Notes under the pieces: model-generated
The model's database searches: none
Told to the model about the DNA's origin: nothing
The model's input: the letters and a program-made list of their open reading frames with translations, nothing else
Made by a program: the position numbers and the translations under genes
NCBI GenBank assembly: GCA_964009845.1
Contig: CAXGIQ010000012.1
Span: 1 to 19,914 of the forward strand
DNA: 19,914 nucleotides
DNA from: UBA7312 sp002715345
GTDB taxonomy: Bacteria > Bacteroidota > Bacteroidia > Flavobacteriales > UBA7312
Direction: 5' to 3'
In this document: in pieces, positions 1 through 6,377 of the stretch
Layout: the number at the start of each line of letters is the position of its first letter
Numbering within the stretch: the stretch's first letter is position 1

Positions 1-1083
1 ATTATTCATGTTTACGACCAACATGTATATCCTGGTTTTATCGCTACCAACACTACTTTAGGAATTACCGAAATTAGTGCCGTACGTGCCACCAATGATT
101 ACCAAGAAACAGGCGCATTTAAACCGCATGTGCGCTCTTTAATTGCTTTCAATGCAGAGAGCAAAATCATCCCAACCATTAGAAGTAATGGAGTTTTAAT
201 GGCGCAAGTAGCTCCTAAAGGAGGGCGTATTACAGGAACTTCTTCCGTGATGAAATTAGATGGATGGAACTGGGAAGATGCCGCTCAAAAAGTAGATGAT
301 GGTATTCATCTGAACTGGCCTTCTTACTTTATACAACACGGTTGGTGGGCAGAGCCAGGTGATATTGAAAAAACAGATCGGTACACGGAGCAAACCGATG
401 CTATACACAACTATTTTCAAAAGGCATTGGCTTATCATCAGTCTTCCGAAAAAGTAATAGACTTAGAACTCTCCTCTATGAGTGGTTTGTTTGACGGATC
501 CAAGCAATTGTATGTACACGCTAATCTTGTAAGAGAAATGACAGACGTTATGTTGTTTGCTGCAAAATATGGATTGAAAAACATGGTGATTGTAGGGGGT
601 AAAGAAGCACATCTTGTAGCAGATTTATTGGTAAAACACGAAACCCCTGTTATTTTAGATCGTATTCACCGCTTACCAAATACTTCCGATGCAGATGTAG
701 ATATGCCTTATAAGCAGGCGGGTCTTTTACATGCCGCAGGTGTAAGCATTAGTTTCTGTTACCAAGGAGATATGGAAGCTATGGGGCAAAGAAATTTACC
801 TTTCTCAGCAGGCACTGCAGTAGCTTACGGTCTTCCTTACGAACAAGCAATTGCCGCACTGACTCTAAATACGGCAAAAATGCTTGGTATTGAACAAGAA
901 ACTGGCTCTCTAGAAGTCGGAAAAGAAGCTACTTTTTTCATCTCTAAGGGAGATGCTTTGGATATGAGAGGTAATGATGTACAGTTTGCTTTTATACAAG
1001 GACAAGCTGTTGATTTGGACAACCATCAAAAAGCATTGGACAGAAAGTACCGAAAGAAGTTCGGAATAGCAATTAAACAGTAA
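1..1083 (+). CDS. Amidohydrolase-superfamily protein with degenerate metal site (5' end outside window)
   Basis: The frame is open from base 1, so the gene begins upstream of the window; 360 C-terminal residues are visible. The GTG at 130 is internal, because the upstream codons continue the same fold. The protein resembles secreted imidazolonepropionase/dipeptidase-like amidohydrolases of Bacteroidota: a PGFI strand near the start, a TIM-barrel middle with GGKEAH, and a C-terminal composite domain with the typical stretch TLNTAKMLGIEQETGSLEVGK. In active relatives the PGLIDAHTHLG motif supplies two metal-binding histidines; here bases 31-63 read PGFIATNTTLG, so both are replaced (Asn and Thr). 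The usual late Asp of strand 8 is also not apparent. It may therefore be a non-canonical or inactive enzyme, and I assign no substrate. It ends 17 bp before the retropepsin-like gene, so the two may be cotranscribed. Family call firm, function open. Confidence 0.85.
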   Translation: MIHVYDQHVYPGFIATNTTLGITEISAVRATNDYQETGAFKPHVRSLIAFNAESKIIPTIRSNGVLMAQVAPKGGRITGTSSVMKLDGWNWEDAAQKVDDGIHLNWPSYFIQHGWWAEPGDIEKTDRYTEQTDAIHNYFQKALAYHQSSEKVIDLELSSMSGLFDGSKQLYVHANLVREMTDVMLFAAKYGLKNMVIVGGKEAHLVADLLVKHETPVILDRIHRLPNTSDADVDMPYKQAGLLHAAGVSISFCYQGDMEAMGQRNLPFSAGTAVAYGLPYEQAIAALTLNTAKMLGIEQETGSLEVGKEATFFISKGDALDMRGNDVQFAFIQGQAVDLDNHQKALDRKYRKKFGIAIKQ

Positions 1084-1100
1084 TTTTATCTATTAACAAA

Positions 1101-2021
1101 GTGAAAAAAATAATTCTTTTAGCACTGCTCCCTTTATTTTCTCTTGGGCAGCAGCATGAAATCATAAAGCAAGATGGAGACACCCAAAACGGGAAAGGGG
1201 AAATAATTATTTTGTTTGAGGATGGTACTGAACAATCTATGATAGGAACTTTCCAAAACGGACAACTTGAAGGACAAGATGGAGAAATAAAAGTAACCAA
1301 TCAAGAATTTACTCGAGTTTATATAGGGCTTTTTAAACAGGGAGATTTAATTAAAGGTAAGATAGAATATCAAGAAGGTAAATATCGTAAAATTTCATCT
1401 GGTTTTTTTAAAAACAATAAATTACACGGGCCTACTTGTAAAGTAGAAATAAATTTTAAAGATGGTGATATTCAAATTGAAGAGGGCCGATTCATCAACG
1501 GAAGCCTTATTGATGGATCACATCTTTATAAATGGGCAAATGGTAAGCAACAGATTTGCCAATACAATGATGGAGAAGAAATTGATTGTATAAGAAACGA
1601 TCGTAATCATTACAATGCCAATGATGTTATTGGCGGCTCTTCATCTAAGATTATGTTGCAAACATTAAATGATCAAGCATTTATTGAAATTGGTTTTGGT
1701 AATACAAAAACCAATATTAAATGGGATACGGGGGCTTTTGGGCTTGCCTTAAGTAACCACGACTTTAAAAAACTTATAGAATCAGGTGTTGAGTTTATGG
1801 ATCTGAATTTAAAAACGGTGAGTTATGGTGTTGCTAATATTCCATTAGAAGGTCAAACATTAATTATAAATAACTTAAAAATTGGTGAATATATTCTGAA
1901 CAATGTGGTATGTAATTACTACCCCAATTTTGAGAGATCATTAATTGGCATGAATTTTTTTGATAAATTTAGTAATGTCAAATGGGATAAAAAAAATGAA
2001 TTTTTAATCTTATATAAATAA
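1101..2021 (+). CDS. Secreted MORN-repeat / retropepsin-like aspartyl protease fusion
   Basis: A 306-residue protein starting at GTG 1101. Residues 1-17 form a signal peptide (MKKIILLALLPLFSLGQ), so it is probably exported. Residues about 49-140 contain four spaced MORN-like units of the form G-x-F-x-x-x-x-L near residues 49, 76, 101 and 129. The C-terminal 120 residues look like a single-domain retropepsin-type aspartic peptidase: a strand FIEIGFG, catalytic-type WDTGA at Asp209-Thr-Gly, and the late SLIGMNFFDKF near 280-290, which matches the conserved L-[IL]-G-M-x-F-[FL] of bacterial retropepsin-like proteins. Such domains act as dimers. The MORN part may mediate surface or protein contacts; that is inference. 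Substrate unknown. No T9SS tail is seen. A decayed gene follows 2 bp downstream and appears to be a paralogue of the protease domain. Confidence 0.8.
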   Translation: MKKIILLALLPLFSLGQQHEIIKQDGDTQNGKGEIIILFEDGTEQSMIGTFQNGQLEGQDGEIKVTNQEFTRVYIGLFKQGDLIKGKIEYQEGKYRKISSGFFKNNKLHGPTCKVEINFKDGDIQIEEGRFINGSLIDGSHLYKWANGKQQICQYNDGEEIDCIRNDRNHYNANDVIGGSSSKIMLQTLNDQAFIEIGFGNTKTNIKWDTGAFGLALSNHDFKKLIESGVEFMDLNLKTVSYGVANIPLEGQTLIINNLKIGEYILNNVVCNYYPNFERSLIGMNFFDKFSNVKWDKKNEFLILYK

Positions 2022-2023
2022 TC

Positions 2024-2307
2024 ATGAAACATTTATTTACCCTTCTATTTGTTTGAAACTGGCCTATACAATTAACCTACATTGAAGATCTTGAACAACC
2101 AAAATCATACAATATAACTATAGGATTGCGGCAACCAAATTCAAAGAGATTAGAGACAGGTGCAACAGTGTCTTCAAGTTTTACAAAAACCATTTTTTAC
2201 AATTTTAGCGTAATGATGATTTATCAAAATTGTCAAAACTAACATATGTTTTCCCTAACGATTCGTTTGTAAAAGGAAAATCGATTAACGATTATTTAGT
2301 TGAGTAA
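2024..2307 (+). pseudogene. Decayed secreted retropepsin-like gene (stop plus frameshift)
   Basis: From ATG 2024 the frame reads MKHLFTLLFV, a signal-peptide-like start, then an in-frame TGA at 2054-2056, and then continues coherently to about 2210. It carries on in another frame from about 2209 to the TAA at 2305-2307 (ending KGKSINDYLVE). One base appears to have been lost near 2200-2215. Before the shift, an IG-strand followed by RLETGATVSSS lines up with the IG-strand and KWDTGA of the intact gene just upstream; the catalytic Asp would be Glu here. I read it as a decayed paralogue of the protease domain, without the MORN part. The relation rests on a short eye alignment and is tentative; that the gene is broken is much surer. 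The stretch 2308-2315 is only the gap to trpS. Confidence 0.6.
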
Positions 2308-2315
2308 GTAGTTGG

Positions 2316-3284
2316 CTAATAACCCGCTTTATCACGCACTCTTTGTAGTACTATTTGTGCAATAGCGCGCGCTTTGTCTGCTCCTTTTTGCAGTTCTTTT
2401 TCTATCTCCTCTTTGTTTTCTATGAGGTAATTGAAACGCTCACGCTGTGCGGCAAACTTTTCTAAAATTAGTTCATACAAGGCTTGTTTGGCATGGCCGT
2501 AACCAAAGTTTCCTCCTTTATATTGTGCACGCAATGCTGTAGTTTGCTCTTCTGTACCTAAAAGTTTGTACAGCTTAAACACATTGCATATGTCCGCATC
2601 TTTTGGCTCTTCTAGCGGGGTGCTGTCCGTTACAATACCCATGACTTGTTTGCGTAGTTTTTTCTCTGGCAAAAAGATGTCAATAAAGTTGTTGTAACTC
2701 TTACTCATCTTTTGTCCGTCCGTTCCAGGAATAATCATTACACGCTCATCAATCTTAGCTTCTGGCAATACCAAAGTACTTCCATAGAAATGGTTGAAAG
2801 AGCCTGCAATATCACGCGTTATTTCTAAGTGCTGCTGCTGATCTTTTCCAACCGGTACAATTTCTGCATCATACAACAAGATATCGGCAGCCATCAGTAC
2901 TGGGTAGGTAAATAAACCTGCATTAACATCTGATAAACGGTCTTCTTTGTCTTTAAACGAATGCGCATTACCCAACATTGGATAAGGAGTAAAACAATTC
3001 AAATACCAAGTCAACTCACACACTTCCGTAACATCCGATTGTCGATAAAAAATATTGTTCTCTGTATCAAAGCCGAAAGCCAACCAAGTAGCGGCAGTAG
3101 CATAAGTATTGTTGCGCAAAGTTTCTGCATCACGGATAGTCGTTAAGGAGTGTAAATCTGCAATGAAAAACAAGCTCTCATTAGCTGGATTTTTTGAAAG
3201 TTCAATTGCCGGAACAATGGCTCCTAAAATGTTTCCTAAATGGGGCACTCCTGTGCTTTGTATACCTGTCAATACTCTTGCCAT
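2316..3284 (-). CDS. trpS: Tryptophanyl-tRNA synthetase
   Basis: A 322-residue class I aminoacyl-tRNA synthetase that attaches tryptophan to tRNA-Trp in the cytoplasm, using ATP. The first class I signature is PHLGN at residues 14-18 (the HIGH equivalent) and the second is KMSKS at 192-196, within TDGQKMSKSYNNF. The MAADIL segment near 131-136 carries the conserved Asp that reads the indole nitrogen in bacterial TrpRS. Length and motif spacing are those of a complete bacterial enzyme, so the ATG at 3284 is convincing. It is convergent with the decayed retropepsin gene and divergent from plsC, with 77 bp between the two starts. It appears to be monocistronic. Identification is secure. Confidence 0.97.
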   Translation of the reverse strand: MARVLTGIQSTGVPHLGNILGAIVPAIELSKNPANESLFFIADLHSLTTIRDAETLRNNTYATAATWLAFGFDTENNIFYRQSDVTEVCELTWYLNCFTPYPMLGNAHSFKDKEDRLSDVNAGLFTYPVLMAADILLYDAEIVPVGKDQQQHLEITRDIAGSFNHFYGSTLVLPEAKIDERVMIIPGTDGQKMSKSYNNFIDIFLPEKKLRKQVMGIVTDSTPLEEPKDADICNVFKLYKLLGTEEQTTALRAQYKGGNFGYGHAKQALYELILEKFAAQRERFNYLIENKEEIEKELQKGADKARAIAQIVLQRVRDKAGY

Positions 3285-3298
3285 ACTGCTAAAATTGA

Positions 3299-3321
3299 TT
3301 GGTAAAAATAAGAATTACCAA
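3299..3321. repeat. Inverted repeat between trpS and plsC
   Basis: TTGGTAA at 3299-3305 and its exact reverse complement TTACCAA at 3315-3321, separated by 9 nt. It lies 15 bp upstream of the trpS start, within the probable trpS leader, and about 40 bp upstream of plsC. It could be a repressor site or a weak leader hairpin; a 7-bp arm in AT-rich DNA can also occur by chance. Confidence 0.35.
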
Positions 3322-3347
3322 ATTATATAGCACCCAATTCTTTTACC

Positions 3348-3355
3348 TATTTTTG
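3348..3355 (+). promoter_or_regulatory. Candidate -7 element for plsC
   Basis: TATTTTTG matches the Bacteroidota -7 consensus TAnnTTTG and lies 6 bp before the plsC ATG at 3362, implying a leaderless or nearly leaderless transcript. No TTG is seen at the expected -33 distance, so the call is weak. Confidence 0.3.
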
Positions 3356-3361
3356 GCTTGC

Positions 3362-4108
3362 ATGAGAGTTATCAAAGGTGTCTTTAGTTTGCTATGGCGA
3401 TCTTGGTTTTTATTAACCTATGCCGTTCCTTTCGTGCTACTGATGCCTATTACAATTTTCTTTACACTAAGCCAGAAATTTTACCCAGTACTTTATTGGA
3501 TTTTACATCGATTAGCATGGTTTATACTTTATGCTAGCGGCATCTTCCCAAAAATTAAAAGAGAAGGGAGCTTAGACTCAAATAAACAATACATTTTTTG
3601 TTCCAATCATCCATCTACACTAGATATTGTGCTGATGTTTGCCTTGAGCAAAAAACCAATTTCCTTTATTGGTAAAGCATCTTTGGGAAAAATTCCTGTC
3701 TTTGGATACTACTATAAATCCTTTAATGTTTTGGTAGACAGAAGCAAATTGCGAAACTCTTATGTAGCCTATCAAAAGGCAGGAGAAAAATTGAAGGACG
3801 GACAAAACATGGTTATCTATCCAGAAGGAGGTATCCCAAAAGAAGATATTCGCCTCTTTCGTTTTAAAAATGGACCTTTCCGATTAGCGTTAGAAGAACA
3901 AGTTTCAATCATTCCTATTACTTTTGCAGACAATAAACGTTTATTTCCAATGGATTATCTTCGTGGAAAACCGGGCATTGCTCGCATCACCATTCATGAA
4001 GAAATGAGTACAAAAGGAATGAATGAAAAAAATATTGAGGAACTCAAAACCCAAGTGTTTAACATTATAGAATCTGAACTGATTCGTTACGAGAATGAAA
4101 GTAGATAA
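3362..4108 (+). CDS. plsC: 1-acyl-sn-glycerol-3-phosphate acyltransferase (PlsC/LPLAT family)
   Basis: A 248-residue membrane-associated acyltransferase that probably adds the second acyl chain to lysophosphatidic acid, giving phosphatidic acid for phospholipid synthesis. Motif I is NHPSTLD (His83 and Asp88, the H-x4-D catalytic pair), motif II is the FGYYYKSFNVLVDR region, and motif III is YPEGG at 153-157. One or two hydrophobic segments occupy residues about 15-60 and would anchor it in the inner membrane. I chose the ATG at 3362: the frame extends upstream to a TTG at 3299, but the family usually starts with a short basic segment before the first membrane helix, and a -7-like element lies just before 3362. 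The last 14 bp overlap gatC, indicating translational coupling. An ornithine-lipid or other lysolipid acyltransferase role cannot be excluded. Confidence 0.88.
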   Translation: MRVIKGVFSLLWRSWFLLTYAVPFVLLMPITIFFTLSQKFYPVLYWILHRLAWFILYASGIFPKIKREGSLDSNKQYIFCSNHPSTLDIVLMFALSKKPISFIGKASLGKIPVFGYYYKSFNVLVDRSKLRNSYVAYQKAGEKLKDGQNMVIYPEGGIPKEDIRLFRFKNGPFRLALEEQVSIIPITFADNKRLFPMDYLRGKPGIARITIHEEMSTKGMNEKNIEELKTQVFNIIESELIRYENESR

Positions 4109-4385
4109 AACCCTTGTTGACAAAGTAGCCAATCTTGCTAAGTTAGAGTTTGATGAAGTGGCTAAAGAAAAGATGGTGTCCGATATGGATAAAATCATCA
4201 CCTTTATTGATAAATTAGAAGAGTTGGACACCCAAGACGTTGCTCCACTGGTGTATATGAGCGAAGAAACCAATGTGCTGAGAGCGGATGTAGTGGGCGA
4301 ACATAGTGCTAAAGAAGCTGCTTTAAAAAATGCTCCTCAAAAAGATTCGGACTACTTTAAAGTGCCGAAAGTATTAAAGAAATAA
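4095..4385 (+). CDS. gatC: Asp-tRNA(Asn)/Glu-tRNA(Gln) amidotransferase subunit C
   Basis: A 96-residue protein of normal GatC length. GatC wraps between GatA and GatB and stabilises the heterotrimer that amidates mischarged Glu-tRNA(Gln) or Asp-tRNA(Asn). Family features visible are the N-terminal VANLAKLEF helix, the LEELDTQDVAPLVY hinge, the conserved LRAD, and the C-terminal NAPQKDSDYFKVPKV. It starts inside the 3' end of plsC (14 bp overlap) and lies 16 bp before the SRPBCC gene, so the three form one transcription unit. gatA and gatB are not adjacent and must lie elsewhere in the genome. The aspS in this window carries Leu31, a residue associated with discriminating bacterial AspRS, so Gln-tRNA formation is the likelier job; that is inference. 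Confidence 0.93.
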   Translation: MKVDKTLVDKVANLAKLEFDEVAKEKMVSDMDKIITFIDKLEELDTQDVAPLVYMSEETNVLRADVVGEHSAKEAALKNAPQKDSDYFKVPKVLKK

Positions 4386-4401
4386 CCAAACTATTTGTAT
4401 C

Positions 4402-4986
4402 ATGAAAGCAATTAAAGTTTTAATTGTTATTATAGCAATATTCTGTTGTGTTGCTTATTTATTACCTAAAGAATTTGAGGTTAACCGAACCATAGAAATA
4501 AACGCTCCAATGGAATCTATTTACGAACAAGCAAGCGTTTTAAGTAATTGGGCTAATTGGTCTGCTTGGCACGAAATGGATCCTGAAGCAGATTACACTT
4601 ACTCTAGTCCTAACGCTGGGGTTGGCGCTTATTACTCTTGGGATGGAAACCCTGATTTGGTAGGGCAAGGAAAACTAACTATTCTTGAAGCAGATGGTAG
4701 CAGTAGCTTAAAAACGGAAGTTATTTTCTTAAAAGACGGAGAAGAAAACGGCCGCGGTAATGGCGTATGGGCATTATCGGAAACAAATGGCGTAACGCTT
4801 GTAGTTTGGTCATTCTTGGGCGATATGGGCTATAACCCTATCGCTAGATGGATGGGATTATTGATGGACGGTATTTTAGGTCCTCAACTAGAATCGGGAC
4901 TTAATAATATGAAGGAATACCTAGAAAATATTCCTGCAGAAGAGGTGGTTGAAGAACTCCATATTAACTCTGTAATTTTAGAGTAA
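4402..4986 (+). CDS. SRPBCC-fold protein with N-terminal membrane anchor
   Basis: A 194-residue protein of the START/polyketide-cyclase-like (SRPBCC) superfamily, which forms a helix-grip pocket for hydrophobic ligands. Residues about 5-20 (VLIVIIAIFCCVAYLL) are a hydrophobic segment that probably anchors it, with the domain outside the cytoplasm. The start of the domain is typical: FEVNRTIEINAPMESIYEQASVLSNWANWSAW, where the strand is followed by I-x-A-P and a helix ending in W-x-x-W. The end is also typical, with a long helix (LLMDGILGPQLESGLNNMKEYLE). Ligand and role are unknown. It is the last gene of the plsC-gatC unit and is followed 20 bp later by a clear terminator. Family call fair; no function can be deduced. 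Confidence 0.78.
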   Translation: MKAIKVLIVIIAIFCCVAYLLPKEFEVNRTIEINAPMESIYEQASVLSNWANWSAWHEMDPEADYTYSSPNAGVGAYYSWDGNPDLVGQGKLTILEADGSSSLKTEVIFLKDGEENGRGNGVWALSETNGVTLVVWSFLGDMGYNPIARWMGLLMDGILGPQLESGLNNMKEYLENIPAEEVVEELHINSVILE

Positions 4987-5006
4987 CCATTCTAAACAAA
5001 GTATAA

Positions 5007-5031
5007 AAAAGCCCGCATAAAATGGGCTTTT
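5007..5031. terminator. Bidirectional intrinsic terminator
   Basis: AAAAGCCC at 5007-5014 pairs with GGGCTTTT at 5024-5031 around a 9-nt loop. A-rich sequence on the left and T-rich sequence on the right let it work in both directions. It lies between the convergent SRPBCC gene (+) and bacilliredoxin gene (-). Confidence 0.8.
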
Positions 5032-5054
5032 CTAATTCTTGTTATTATTAGCTC

Positions 5055-5468
5055 TTAACAAAACCTGTCAAAAGCATCCATTAGGTTGTCTGCAATCATT
5101 TGTGCAGGGCGACCCTCAATGTGGTGTCTTTCGATAAAGTGTGCTACTTCACCGTCCTTAAACAAAACAATAGATGGAGATGATGGAGGGTAAGGTAAAG
5201 CGTACTCTCTTACCTTAGCTACTGCGTCTTTATCTTGACCTGCAAAAACGGTTGTTAATTTATTCGGCAACTTACTGTGTTGCGCAGCTGCTTTGGCTGC
5301 TGGGCGTGCATTTCCTGCAGCACATCCACAAACAGAGTTGATCATTACCATAACTGTTCCTTCACCTTTTCCTAATATTTCATCTACCTCTTCTGCTGTA
5401 CGCATTTCTTCAAAACCTGCGTCGGTTAAATCCGCTCGCATAGGGGTACATAATTCTTCTGGATACAT
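5055..5468 (-). CDS. Bacilliredoxin, BrxA/BrxB (YphP/YqiW) family
   Basis: A 137-residue thioredoxin-fold protein. Bacilliredoxins remove bacillithiol from S-bacillithiolated proteins after oxidative stress. The family's signature CGC is at Cys47-Gly-Cys49 within NSVCGCAAGNARP, and the FKDGEVAHFIERHHIEGR segment near 103-120 is typical of the family. Two further cysteines lie at Cys7 and at the very C-terminus (Cys137), the latter as the last residue before the stop. It lies 24 bp downstream of tadA on the same strand and may be cotranscribed, but a strong promoter-like pair lies across the end of tadA. It ends before a bidirectional terminator. The family call is secure; the thiol it uses in this organism is assumed from the family. 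Confidence 0.9.
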   Translation of the reverse strand: MYPEELCTPMRADLTDAGFEEMRTAEEVDEILGKGEGTVMVMINSVCGCAAGNARPAAKAAAQHSKLPNKLTTVFAGQDKDAVAKVREYALPYPPSSPSIVLFKDGEVAHFIERHHIEGRPAQMIADNLMDAFDRFC

Positions 5469-5487
5469 AATGTGTTTATTTTGTTTG

Positions 5488-5518
5488 CAAAATTACTTCA
5501 GTTCGCGCTTACTAGCAA
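5488..5518 (-). promoter_or_regulatory. Promoter for bacilliredoxin inside the tadA 3' end
   Basis: On the minus strand TTG (5516-5518) is followed after exactly 20 nt by TAATTTTG (5488-5495). This matches the Bacteroidota pattern TTG-N17-23-TAnnTTTG. The -7 box overlaps the tadA stop codon and lies 19 bp before the bacilliredoxin ATG. It is the best complete promoter match in the window. Confidence 0.5.
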
Positions 5519-5948
5519 AAAAATCGGTCATCAATTGTTCACATTCTTCAGCCATGACTCCTTTTACACATGCTGTTTTAGGATGTAGCACATTGCCAGC
5601 CTTATTTTGATAACCTCTTTTCGGATCTGAAGTGCCAAACACCACTTTTTTAAGTTGTGCCCAATAGCTTGCTCCTGCACACATCACACAAGGCTCTAGC
5701 GTAACATAAAGCGTGCATTCGTTCAAATACTTGCTTCCAAGATAATCGGCCGCAGCTGTAAAAGCTTGCATCTCGGCATGTGCTGTTACATCATTTAAGC
5801 GCTCCGTAAAATTGTGTGCTCTTGCAATAATTTGGTTATCACAAACGATTACCGCGCCTACTGGAACCTCATCAAATTCAAATGCTTTCTGTGCCTCTTT
5901 CAAGGCTTCTTTCATGTAGTATTTATCGGATTTTGGCTGTAAGGACAT
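5493..5948 (-). CDS. tadA: tRNA-specific adenosine deaminase
   Basis: A 151-residue zinc-dependent deaminase that converts adenosine 34 to inosine in the anticodon wobble position, chiefly of tRNA-Arg(ACG), letting it read CGU, CGC and CGA. The zinc and proton-shuttle motif HAE is at His57-Ala-Glu59 and the other two ligands are in PCVMC at Cys87 and Cys90. The downstream WAQLKKVVFGTSDPKRG is the usual TadA/cytidine deaminase continuation. Length and motif spacing fit a full-length TadA, and the ATG at 5948 gives a normal N-terminus with the expected MKEALKEAQKAF helix. It is divergent from the decayed cupredoxin gene, and the bacilliredoxin gene follows 24 bp later. A guanine deaminase is a less likely alternative. 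Confidence 0.93.
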   Translation of the reverse strand: MSLQPKSDKYYMKEALKEAQKAFEFDEVPVGAVIVCDNQIIARAHNFTERLNDVTAHAEMQAFTAAADYLGSKYLNECTLYVTLEPCVMCAGASYWAQLKKVVFGTSDPKRGYQNKAGNVLHPKTACVKGVMAEECEQLMTDFFASKRELK

Positions 5949-5992
5949 CTTTCATTCTTTACTTTGCAATACTAACTAAATTGACTTTATCA

Positions 5993-6298
5993 ATGAAAAA
6001 ATCACTGCTATTATTTAGTCTTTTATTTTTCTCTTTTAGCGGAAAATCACAAACTACGCACAATATTGAAGTGGGCGGAAATATGTAGGTTGCAACGTAT
6101 TTTAATCCTCAACACATTACTATTCAGCAAGGAGATAATGTAGAATGGAATTGCACACAAGGTCAAAAAAATATTTACAATCAATTAGGTGAGTTATTGA
6201 TTTCAAGTCAAAAGGAAACAATTGATATTGCTCATTTAAAAACAGACATTTACTTAATACAATTCGAAAGACAAACGCAAAAAATTATCAAACAATAA
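5993..6298 (+). pseudogene. Remnant of a secreted cupredoxin with T9SS sorting tail (UAG-interrupted, internally deleted)
   Basis: ATG 5993 opens a clear signal peptide (MKKSLLLFSLLFFSFSGKSQ) followed by a plastocyanin-like first strand (HNIEVGG). An in-frame TAG stands at 6086-6088. The same frame then runs on without a stop to TAA 6296-6298 and remains meaningful: YFNPQHITIQQGDNVEWNC is the typical early cupredoxin segment, in which a Trp codon would fit the TAG. At about 6161-6170 it jumps directly into the second half of a T9SS type A sorting domain (IYNQLGELL, then IDIAHLKTDIYLIQF and a basic KIIKQ end). The rest of the cupredoxin, including the copper-ligand His and Cys, is missing. So there are two lesions: a nonsense codon and an in-frame deletion. 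The intact ancestor was probably an exported copper protein. A terminator follows directly. Confidence 0.7.
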
Positions 6299-6301
6299 TG
6301 G

Positions 6302-6326
6302 AAAGAGCCTTCGGGCTCTTTTTTTT
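6302..6326 (+). terminator. Intrinsic terminator with UUCG tetraloop
   Basis: AAAGAGCC (6302-6309), loop TTCG, then GGCTCTTT (6314-6321), followed by a run of T to 6326. The C(UUCG)G closure is an especially stable hairpin. It ends the decayed cupredoxin gene and insulates aspS. Confidence 0.88.
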
Positions 6327-6350
6327 ATACCATTGCTCGAGGGTATTTTG

Positions 6351-6358
6351 TAATTTCG
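6351..6358 (+). promoter_or_regulatory. Candidate -7 element for aspS
   Basis: TAATTTCG, one mismatch from TAnnTTTG, lies 19 bp before the aspS ATG, downstream of the terminator. The nearest TTG (6333-6335) is only 15 nt upstream, shorter than the usual spacing, so the call is tentative. Confidence 0.3.
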
Positions 6359-6377
6359 CAGCTTAATAATTTTCAAG

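Noticed and set aside
2200..2215. Programmed frameshift in the retropepsin-like remnant
   Set aside because: The same gene has an early stop codon and no clear slippery site or downstream structure was seen at the junction.
3299..3361. TTG start extending plsC by 21 codons
   Set aside because: The extra residues do not resemble the family's N-terminus, the codon is a rare start, and the stretch contains the inverted repeat and promoter-like sequence.
5882..5992. Upstream extension of the cupredoxin remnant
   Set aside because: It lies antisense to the 5' end of tadA; the signal peptide begins at ATG 5993.
6086..6088. UAG as pyrrolysine or programmed readthrough
   Set aside because: No pyrrolysine system is known in this phylum and the gene also lacks its copper-binding core, so decay is simpler.
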